Source: Liriodendron chinense
Lineage: Eukaryota; Streptophyta; Magnoliopsida; Magnoliales; Magnoliaceae
Length of the DNA stretch: 64,000 nt
Direction: 5' to 3'
Assembly (NCBI GenBank): GCA_003013855.2
Contig: PVNU02000853.1
Span: forward strand, 2,232,001 to 2,296,000
Numbering within the stretch: the stretch's first letter is position 1; every line of letters begins with the position of its first letter. Below the pieces are notes generated by a model that was not told where the DNA came from, did not search any database, and was given only the letters and a program-made list of their open reading frames with translations. Below are positions 1-10,275 of the stretch, piece by piece. The translations under genes and the position numbers were made by a program.

Positions 1-1697
1 GCTCAAGTCTACACAAGTAGTGAAGGTACATCTTGTGTGTGATTGAGCCTAATAAGTGCCTAGCATTCATTTCTATCAAGCATACATAATTAAGCAATTA
101 AACTAACAATGCAAAGATATAAATGTGCTCAAGAACAATCACAAACACAAGGATGTATAGTGGTTCGACTACTTGTCTACTCCACTCTCGGTTCAAGTAC
201 TCAACCCCTTTGAGCACACCAGCATTCACTATCGGAGGTTTTAAATGAGGTTCACCTCTCAACCTTTACACGGAGGTTTTATCGGTTCACCTCTCAACCG
301 TACTCGGAGTTTTAGACATAGGCTAACTCTCAACCTAACGCACGTTTACTCCCGTGTCGGAGGCTCCCCCTTGGAGACTTAGTTTAGGCCCGGATGACGG
401 GCCAAGGAACGACTAACGTCCCTAGGTCAAGTTCAAAGGACAAACTCTAAAATGGACTCTCAAATAAGACAACCTACTTGTCGGATGAGCCCCTTGTGTA
501 GCGCTGGATTGGGTTGCTTGATCTCCGCTCTCCCGTGCTTCAATCAGCTTCCCTTGCTCCCATGATCGTGCCGCCGTTGCGTCGCCAATGCCTCAGCCAC
601 ACTCGATCAAACACCTTGCATGCGATGCCTTTGAGATGCCCAAGGTGCTAGGAGGATAGGTTTGAGTACTCTACAACTAATGGGAATGGTTTGCCTAGAG
701 TCTCTTACCTACAATGATCTCATCTTAGAGTTTTGAACTAGGATTTGCCAATCAAGAACCTTCCAAACTCTAGAGATCAAGAGGGGATGGAGGTCATCTT
801 CTTCATGAGCTTGGAATGCTCTAATCTTGTGTTAAAGCACAAGGAAGATGCCTTGCATAGGTCAAGGAATGAGCCTCAAATGGTCTCCAACAAAGGTGGC
901 TTCACTCCTCCAAGAATCCCTCACCCAATGCCCAAAAACGGAGCTCTATATGTAAGAAAAGAAAGCTCCAACGGTCATAAAACGGCCACAAAACGGCTAT
1001 AAGCCGACCTGTCCCGACTGGTCATGACCGGTCGGATCCCTTTGCTGAAGGGTATCACCAATACACAGGCCGACTGGTCATGACCGGTCGAACCACCTTG
1101 CTGGACAGCCTAATGAGAATAGGCCGACCGGTCATGACCGGTCGGACCCCCTTGCTGTACAAATACATAGTCTAGGCCGACCGGTCATGACCGGTCGGAC
1201 CCCCTTGCTGGACGGTAGAGAACTCCAGGCCGACCGGTCATGACCGGTCGGACCCCCTTGCTGACCTCACTGAAATGAGAAGGCCGACCGGTCATGACCG
1301 GTCGGCTGTCCATTGAAAAAGCAGCAAAGCTGCTGGCCGACAGGTCTTGACCGGTCGGACCAGCCTGGTTCCCCTCTATATTTTGCTGTACTCTTCAAGC
1401 AACAGCCTATCCATTTTGGCCAAGGTTAGGGTGATCAAATGGGACACCTAGGGCCAATCTATGATGACAAAATGGTTTCCTAATGGTCAAGGTCATCAAG
1501 GATACAAAAGGGGTTGGGTTTTAGTCAAGGTTAAGGCACCAAGGCATCACTTTTACCTGAATCTTCTTCCTTGATGCAGCCGGTCCGTCTTGAGTCTTCG
1601 GTCTTCGTCTTCATTGGGCTCAACCGACACTAGACTCACTGACGTAAGTGATTGACAAACAAGGTGCACTAGTATGCCACAGAAAAGTGCACTAACA
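1..1697 (-). mobile_element. SIRE-like LTR (partial, runs off the window)
   Basis: Long terminal repeat in minus orientation; its 5' end (TGTTAGTGCAC on the minus strand) lies at 1697. The same terminus opens the LTRs at 18485 (+) and 50464 (-), and the body (gaggttttaaa...ggttcacctc...caacc blocks, then the TATA region and an upstream motif array) is shared with 48582-50464 and 52179-53260. The DNA right of 1697 is not a polypurine tract but a different LTR, so this is either a solo LTR or the 5' LTR of an element that continues leftwards. Family assignment rests on the gag found inside the 48582-59742 copy. The outer boundary is not in the window. Confidence 0.8.
945..1368 (-). promoter_or_regulatory. 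LTR U3 promoter: degenerate TATA plus palindrome array at a 53-54 bp period
   Basis: Read on the minus strand, an array of palindromes precedes a TATA-like site (ctatatgt, 945-952). Units beginning GGCCGA start at 1068, 1122, 1175, 1228, 1282 and 1335, with a partial unit at 1003. The best units contain a perfect 22-bp palindrome (11-bp arm CCGACCGGTCA followed by its reverse complement), then ACCCCCTTGCTG, then about 17 bp that differs from unit to unit. Promoter function is inferred from position relative to the TATA site and from the same layout in the other LTRs of this window; it is not shown directly. Confidence 0.6.
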
Positions 1698-1986
1698 ATT
1701 TCGGGCGCCCGGTCAGAACATGGGCGGGCGCCCGGTGGCCATCTGTTATGTACGTTGACTTCCTCTTTTCTTCTGGCCGATCTAGGTCTTTCTAACGTGA
1801 TTCTTCGGGGCTTCTTTTCAGTGTCTTCAATGTGGTTCCAAAGGACCCTTTTAGCAACAAATTTATGACTTCTCTCTTACATTCCTACATACACAAAACA
1901 AACATTAGATGGGTCTTTTAAGCATGCAAACCATGCATGTAATGTGATGTAATGGGCTAGAAAATGTATAAAATGGGAGCTCAACA
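1698..1986 (-). mobile_element. Remnant of an Athila-like LTR (U3 end only)
   Basis: On the minus strand this begins TGTTGAGCTCC (1986), and the stretch with 'attagatgggtcttttaagcatg' spacing and 'aatgtgatgtaatgggcta' matches the start of the LTRs at 28625 and 36422. It is cut at 1697 by the SIRE-like LTR. The cut lies in a motif region with two GGGCGCCCGG copies (1703-1712 and 1726-1735), a motif otherwise seen here in the Tork-like LTRs. The rest of this LTR is expected left of the window. Confidence 0.75.
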
Positions 1987-2565
1987 ATGACACCCTAAAC
2001 AATTCAATTGGATGAAATCGACAATCAATGTGTAGATTTCTTCTTGAGTAGGTAATTGTAACCACTAATAAATAATGAAAGGGACACTCAATCACAATGA
2101 CGGTCCAAAGGTTTGGATGCATGTAGTTCAAATATTGTCATTCCCCATCTATATTGTAGCATGTGTGTCATGTGATAAAAAAATGCTAGAAACTATTACC
2201 ATGAAATTGTCACAAAAAACAAGCCAATTACTTAGAAACTATGACCTAGCCTTGTGTTGTTAATGTAGAAGGTGGTGTAGAAATATAGCATGAGAAAGAA
2301 AAGACACTCAGAAGAAGCTACTTGTCAAAAGGGTTGGGTGTTGTATTATTTTTGAACATCACTTAAAAAAATTTCCCTTAATGCTTTTCTATTTTTCTTT
2401 GATCTTAAATTTTCTCCCTTAATGTTTTTTTTTTTTTTTTTACTTATTCTTTTCATAATGGGTATTAATTGGTAGTGTCTTCTTTAATTTCTTGTACAAG
2501 ACTTCAATGAATTTTGAATATGTTTAACGGTCCAAGATCTTAGGGATTGAAAAATGCTATTGCAG
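1987..2565. other. Intron sequence upstream of the first visible OSCA exon
   Basis: AT-rich with a poly-T tract near 2424-2440, ending in a good acceptor (tgcag, 2561-2565). Because exon 2566-2808 opens inside a codon, this is intron rather than promoter. The preceding exon lies beyond the retrotransposon insertion, outside the window. No other coding signal is visible. Confidence 0.6.
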
Positions 2566-2808
2566 GACGGTTAAATCCTTCATTCAAGGGTTTCTTCCAG
2601 GAATTGCATTAAAGATATTCCTTATTCTTCTTCCAACTATTCTCATGATCATGACCAAGATTGAAGGTCACACATCTTTATCAGCTTTGGAGAGGAGGTC
2701 TGCCTCAAAGTATTACCTGTTCATACTGGTCAATGTATTTCTTATGAACATAATTACAGGAGCAGCATTTCAACAGCTTCATAATTTCATCAACCAGTCC
2801 GCAAATGA
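2566..2808 (+). CDS. OSCA exon (pore-region helices, LERRSASKYY loop)
   Basis: Preceded by tgcag and followed by the donor gtatgt at 2809. It starts with the last base of a codon, then reads TVKSFIQGFLPGIALK and continues to QSANE, where the final Glu codon is split (GA + A) with the next exon. The hydrophobic stretches around FLILLPTILM and LFILVNVFLMNIITG are membrane helices of the channel core. Confidence 0.92.
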
Positions 2809-5800
2809 GTATGTTACTTTTTTTTTTTTTTTGACACCTTTTGAGTAAATCTTTAACTCAATTCATATGTAGCTCACAGCTTGAACAGTTTATTAAAGTA
2901 ATAATACCTTTCTTGCTATCAAGTTCAATGATCCAATGGTTGTCCATGATTGCTTGGACCAGCTGATCCGATGATGGCAGCTCATGAAGAAATTTCTATC
3001 TTATACCAGTGTTTCTTTTGACATAATCATCATTATTTTAGCCTTTGTCCCAGAAATTTAGTCTTCTTTTAAATGTTAGATTTTCAAAAGTTTTAAGACC
3101 AGCTGCCCACCAAATATCAACCTTCCTTCTTTACCCGTCTTTGGACCAGCCATCATAGAGGCTCACATTGACAACACTTGTATGTGGACATGGTCCCACC
3201 CAATCATTGCACATGCCCAACTAATACACACACACTTCAAAGAGCAAGCAAGCAAGCAAAGGAGGCTCATCTTACCAGTTGCCAGACATACCACTGAGCA
3301 TGAGGCCCACGCGCACACTTGCGCGCTCACACACAGAGAGAATTCCCTTTCATTAGGTAATAACACAGGCACCAAGGAATACACATGTACCACCATCAGA
3401 TCAATACTAGAAAGATATGCTCAAGTAGTTGGCTGCAAAGAATAACACGGAGACACTGACGTATATTTATTGCACACTGTTTACTCACCAACAGAGTCAT
3501 GCCAAACACGCTGCACTTTAAATACTATGTGTTACCTAGGAAGGGGGATTTTGCAAACAGTTTAGATCTACTGCATGCGAGTACTTTAACTATTACGTGT
3601 TACCTAGGAGGGGGAATTTTTCAAACAGTTAAGGTCTACTGCATGTGATGCCCAGCCCAGCAGGTTTGATTCTTCTTCTGGAATTTAGAATGATCATATT
3701 CAATCTATGTTTTTCCCAAAAAAAATAAAAATGGTACTTTCTAATTGAAATGTCTGTGTAGTTTGTTAGTAAAAAAATCCTGCATGCCTAGTTGCAATGA
3801 GATACTAAGTTGAAATTTTGTGACCCTTTCACAGAATTCCCAAAACATTTGGAGTGTCCATGCCAATGAAAGCAACATTTTTTATTACCTATATAATGGT
3901 TGATGGTTGGGCTGGAGTTGCTGCAGAGATTATTAGATTGAAACCATTAGTTATGTTCCAACTTAAGAAATGGTTCTTAGTGAAAACAGATCGGGACATG
4001 AAGCAGGCAATGAATCCTGGAAGTTTGGATTTCAGTTCATCTGAACCTCGAATACAGTTATATTTCTTGCTTGGGCTTGTTTATTCGGTGGTCACACCTT
4101 TCCTTCTGCCTTTCATAGTCATCTTCTTTGGCTTCTCCTATGTTGTTTTCCGCCATCAGGTATGTTAGTTAATGTTCTTATGATTATTCAAAGTTGCATA
4201 GCCTTTTCTTTTCATGCCTTTCCAAGAGGATCTAGTCAAACATATTTCAATGGGATAGAAATTTTGAGGAATAGTACTAAACCGCCCGCTTGTCATTGAA
4301 TTCCATGATGCGCATGCCAAAAAATCTTTGTTGTACACGCTGCACTAGTCTAGGGTGATCATGACCGTTGATTTAGTCTTACGCTACATGGATGGGATGC
4401 ATTCTAAAAATCAATGAGATTGTACTGTGCTAGCCATATGAACAATGGTCAAAATATGGATGGTTCTTGCTTGTAAGAGAGAAATAGTCCAAAAACAAAT
4501 GGATGGGCAGAGTTCTCCAATCACTTCCATTTTTGGTCTATAGTCCATCCACATGGTGGCCCACTAGATCAACAGTCCCAATCACCATCCATGTTTGTGG
4601 CGTGTATGGTTAGGGATAACTACATAGAACTACAAAGCCCTTAGCATGCAATCCTGATTAAATCTTACCTCAAGGTTTTTTATCATAGTGCTATATAACG
4701 ATAAAATGGATTTCGTAACTTTTATCTTGGATGTCATATGAAGATAAGTTGAATTATTCCATATTTTTGCTATTTGATTAGTCAAGGATGACTGATTCAA
4801 ATAATTTGTCCTCTTTTGTTTTCCAAGAAGGTCTATTAGAATATGTTTTTTAACATCATGATCTATTAAAATATGTTCTTTAACATCAATGAGAACTGTG
4901 CTTTGTTAAACAAAATACAAAAAGAGAAAAAGGCACGACTTAAATTAAGGGAAGAACTAGGGCACTCTTCATAGCTCCTAGGTGCACAAGGTGCTCATTG
5001 CTATCACACTGACATTTAAAGTAGATAACATGAGCCCCTTTGATAGATAGGAATCACAACCCACATTCCCACAACTATTCGATGTAGGACAAAAACAATA
5101 TATAAAGACAACATAATAAAGGCTATGGTATTAAAAAAATACTTATGTTATAGTCATAACGACCGTTACGTAACGACAATGCTGGTAGGCATTACATGAT
5201 ACAAGGCCTTAGCACCCAAGTAGAAAAAAATGTCCCATTATGGGCCTGTAATAGGCCGATATGGGGCCATAACACCCAATTTGAAATAATAAAAAAAAGG
5301 CCCATGAGCCCATAACAGGCCATTATGGGGCCGATACATTTTTCCTTTTAAAAAAAAATTGACCTTTACATTGTTGTAACATCCGGTATAACCCATATCA
5401 TAACGGCCACATCACGACCACTATTATTTTTATTGAATACCTTGATAAAGGCTGAGTTTGTATTTTCAACATGGTTGGATTTGAGATCGTCAAGTGCATA
5501 TCGTATTTAGATTGGGCTTTCGATGTCTATTAAATCTTCTCTTGAAATAGTAGGTTGTAGCCAAGAAGCCAACAACTATCAAGCCATCAAACCATCATAC
5601 ACATGCAAAATCCTCTCAAAGACACAAGTTCAATACTACGCAACAATTGAGTGAACTACACTCACAATGGTTGAAAGGGGGACTACACCCAAAACGACAT
5701 GTGAAGACAATAGAGCATTACTGCACAACTGGTGACTTAACTACACCCACAACAAATTACAAAGGCCTAAAAAGGAAGAAACAATCGATGGAAAAGGAAA

Positions 5801-5960
5801 GCTCTAATGCTGGTTGAAATCCTCCATATCAAGTTGGGTCAAGCATTACCATCAAACTACGTGTGCATCAAGAAAAATAAATAAATAAATAAGCTATATG
5901 ATGTCCACTCCACAGCCCAACATAGGTAAAGGCGAGAGCAAAAATGGCAAAGAGACAACC

Positions 5961-6037
<77 letters not shown>

Positions 6038-6858
6038 AAATGGTACTATGAGGTCGACCACATGGGAGCTTCCCATGAGGTCAAGCTGTGTGGGCCCCAC
6101 ACTGATGGGTAATGGGCATCCACACCGTGCATTTGGTAGGTCCCCTCTAGGTTATGGTATGTGCAAAAAATCAACCTTATCTGAAGCTCAGGTGGGCCAT
6201 AGCATCTGAAAACATAGAAAATGATGCTTAAAACATCTAAAATCACTTGGTGGGGCCCAATTTAGTTTTGGAATGGCCTGAAATTTGGCGTGACCCCTCA
6301 TCCACGTGGGACACACAATAGATGGGCTGGATGTGTAAACTATTGGAGGCGTCAGCAAACCCCCTGATATACATTGTTCTGTCGTTCCTTAACAGCTCGA
6401 GCTTTTAGCACAACCGGTCAGTAACATGGTATCAGAGCAGGACGTCTGGTGTTCAAGTCCCGGGGTTTGCAAAATTCTGTATTATAGGACATCTGGTATT
6501 GTATCAACCCATAGTATCACGTGCGGGGTCAATATACCGCCAGCACATGAGGGGAGGTGTTGGAGGCGTTAGCAAACCCCCTGATATACATTGTTTTGTC
6601 GTTCCCTAACAGCTCAAGGTTTTAGCGCAACCAGTCAGTAACATAAACCACATATCACTAAGCCTAATATACAATCAGGAAGGTTTCAATGGGCAAGCAT
6701 CCACTCTTAACTGTTGACAGTGGTGTGGCCCACTAAGTCATGGATTAGCCTGATTTTTAGGCCCATGGCTCACCATGGAAGGGTGCACCTGATTGATGGG
6801 ATGGATGCTGTCACACATCATGGTGGAGCCCACAGAGCTCGACCTCATAATACCTTTT

Positions 6859-6911
<53 letters not shown>

Positions 6912-9900
6912 GTAAAGTTGGATTTATTGTTTCTTGAGCATCATCAAAGGTTCACACCCAAACAACAACAACTATCACACCACCACTACCATCAACATCA
7001 AACCTTATCGAGCTTGGAGACACTCAAGCATCGAACAACACCCCTTGTCGAGCTTGGAGACACTTGAGCATTGAACAACACCCCTTGTTGAGCTTGGAGA
7101 CACCCTGGCATAGAATGGAAGCCCTTGTCACTCTTGGAGGCATGCCAACACGGAATGGTACTTGGCAACATCCACAAAGCTCAACCCAAGGAACGTGAAT
7201 ACATGATGACCAACTTATGGGCAAGCCAGCTAGGGTTTCGAGATCTTGAACCACCAGCCCATGGACAACAAACTAAATAGAAAAAATAAACAAGGTCTAA
7301 CCCTCTCTAATACCATGTTAAACAAACTAAAGAATAGAGAGACATTGGTCAACCACAGAAAAGAAAATGAATACCTTTGATTCCTTAGTTTGTGGGAAAA
7401 TGCTATGACCCTCTAATTTGACCTTTGAGAGAGGGAGGGAGGGAGGGAGGGAGGGTGGGTACATTTCCATAGAAATTGACATTGAACAAAAATTTTAAAT
7501 GGTTCCGTTTCCACATATCCCAGCAGGCCTAAGAGAAGAGCAGGGGCACTCTTACTATCTCAGAGGTCAAGGTGCACATGGTTTTTGTAGGACAAAAACA
7601 ATAAACACAGACAACACAATAAAGGTTGAGTTTGTATTCTCAACATGATTTTGAATTTTCCGAAAAGCTGTTCAACAAAAGTGACTTACTATCTGATAAA
7701 TTCTCATTTATATGTTGTAAATAATTAATCAAGCAGAAACCCTATGATATTCACAGACAGGAGAAGTTGGGGGTCAGCATTTACACCTGCCTTTGATCTT
7801 CATACACCCATTTTCCATTTTCAGAATCAAAGTAGTATAGAATGTACCATTCAGTTTGGGTAAAAAATGATTGATTGAACAAAAAGTAAACCATCAGTGG
7901 TGTTTTTGCTTTCACGTTTACCTCTTCTACAACTGTAAACTCAAGTGGCAGGCTTCATTAGTGTTTGGGTACAGGGAATAAAACAACTTACCCCCACAGT
8001 ACCTGTGCAAAATGAAGTTAATGGACCTGGGAATGTCCAGTGCCCCACCTGATGAATATCCTGGATCTTTCACAGGCCTGCCATGCTGGCACATGATTTG
8101 CAAATTGCTTATTCAACCTATCTGTGCATCAATTCATCCATTGCCAAAATCATGAGGAAGAAATGATGATCTGTTGTAGAACTTGTGACAATGCATCCTA
8201 AACATCTCTTTGATTTTGCTTCACTCAACTCTTTCCTAAAGTCATGTGTTTCTTCGTGCAAGATTATAAATGTCTACCACCAAGACTATGAGAGTGGAGC
8301 GGCATACTGGCCAGACGTTCATCGGCGTATAATTACTGGACTGGTAATATCACATATCCTACTCATAGGATTGATGAGTTCAAAAGACTTTGCTGAATCA
8401 TCTGCAGTGCTCGTTGTACTTCCCATAGTGACTATCTGGTTCCACACATACTGCAAAAGTCGATTTGAATCTGCGTTTGTTAAATTCCCTTTACAGGTTA
8501 GTCCTTACTCTGTATAATTTCAATGATAATACTAATCTGCTTTTTATTTTTTTTGGTCAATCATTGAAACAAGAATTGGAAGATAGGGATCTGCAGAAAT
8601 GTGCCGCATTGCCCGAAGACCACTCTTCTTCTAGTTTGTCTATTTAATTTGGCTTTGAGAAATTATAGGATCCTAATGCATCACAGTGTGAATGGGGCCC
8701 ATGGTTTTGTGATGACCTGATGGACCCACCATGGATCTTTGGATGCTCCAAATGTCTTCTAGACTGGAAGGTTTCCAGACTGGTGTGTGGGTGGGTGGGT
8801 GTGCGAAATGGTTATACATATAGGGAAATGGTACTTTGATATATGGAAATGGTACTTTCACACACGCACACACGCACTTTGAGGTTGACCTCATGAGAGC
8901 TTCCCATGAGGTCGAGCTCTGTAGGCCCAACCAGTGTTTGAATTATCTCTGATATTATCGAAATATCCCCGATATTATCTCTATTTCTAGCTCAATGATA
9001 CCGATAACACTGATAGCGATACCGATATCATCGATAGTATAAAAAATTCTAGGTATCGGCGATATATTACTAAATATCGCCAATGTATCGATATCATCAA
9101 TATTTTCAATTGTGTAAATTTCAGGCGTCGTTTGTATTGTCAATGCATTGATACCACCGATGTATTGCCAATATTTTTTACTGTGTAAATTCCAAGTGTC
9201 TCTTGTATCGTCAATGTATTTGCAATATTTTGATAATATTGGCAATGTATCGATATGCCAAAAATATGTATATTAAAAAAATTTCATTTCATATTTTTTA
9301 TGGGCGCATAGTTGTATGCAGTGTTCAATTTGTTGACGATAATATTTATAGTATCACACTATTATCATTATTGCAACATGGCAATAACGAGACCACAATC
9401 TTTAGTTTCTTTTTCAATTGTTAACGATTTGTTTGGAAATATCATGTGTTGCCGATTTTCTAAAATATCAATGGATGTTTGGATGGAATGTCAGATATTG
9501 AATGGATAGGATGGATAAGATGGTTGGATTAATTTCTTACAGCAGCACATACTTTTAGGCCCCCATTAAATAGAAACCTATTATGTATGCATTCTTTTTG
9601 CAATTTTTTTATTCCTAAACATACAAATATGTGTATTTTATCATCTCCTGAGGTTTCACTGAAAAATTCCACTATTTTTTCCATTTTCCCCACATTTCTG
9701 GTTATCAGCGATATCGATATTGTTTCTATATCCCCGGTTAGCGAAACTTGTAACGATACCGAAACTTCGAACACTGGGCCCAACCATGATATGTGATGGA
9801 AATCCAGCCTGGCATTTGGTAGGTCCCCTCTAGGTTATGTAAGTGGGCCACACCATTTGAAACCATGGGAAATCATGCCTAAAACATCTAAAAGCACTTG

Positions 9901-10221
9901 GTGGGGCCCACCTGAGTTTTTGAATTGCCTAAAATTTGGCATGACCCCTAATCCAAGTGGCACACACACAATGGATGGGCTGGATGTCTAAACCACATCT
10001 CACTAGGCCCTGTATACAATTAGGAAGGTTTCAATGGGCGGGCATCCATTCAATTGTTGTCTGTAGTGCGTTCCACCTAAGTCATGGATTGGCCTGATTT
10101 TTAGGCCCATGGCTCACTATGGTTGGGTGCATCTAATGCATGGTCCGGATGTTAAACATATCACAGTGGGGCCCACATAGCTCGACCTCATGGGAAGCTT
10201 CCCATGGGGTCAACCTCATAG

Positions 10222-10275
<54 letters not shown>

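Larger units (their letters stand above)
4160..8262 (+). other. OSCA intron, 4.1 kb, colonised by small transposons
   Basis: Contains a MULE-type MITE (5125-5444), an (AT)n tract, a MITE with an internal TRIM (6035-6861), a (CA)n tract, a 40-bp tandem repeat (7010-7129) and a GGGA repeat. Outside these (4160-5115, 5454-5960, 7130-8262) I see ordinary AT-rich intron and no coding signal. Ends tcgtgcaag before the next exon. Confidence 0.85.

Noticed and set aside
1003..1368. Constant repeat with variable spacer, superficially like a CRISPR array
   Set aside because: It lies inside a plant LTR with diverging repeats and no cas genes, and the 17-bp tails are too short. It is a tandem-duplicated promoter motif.
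6415..6475. Possible tRNA gene (tggtatcagagcagg...gttcaagtcccgggg)
   Set aside because: The first part is the primer binding site of the TRIM; no acceptor stem or anticodon arm can be paired. The B-box-like end is common in retrotransposon leaders.
8553..8647. Alternative last exon of the OSCA gene (open frame ending LEDRDLQKCAALPEDHSSSSLSI)
   Set aside because: It has no family resemblance, a poor acceptor, and the conserved C-terminus is provided by the exon at 11230.
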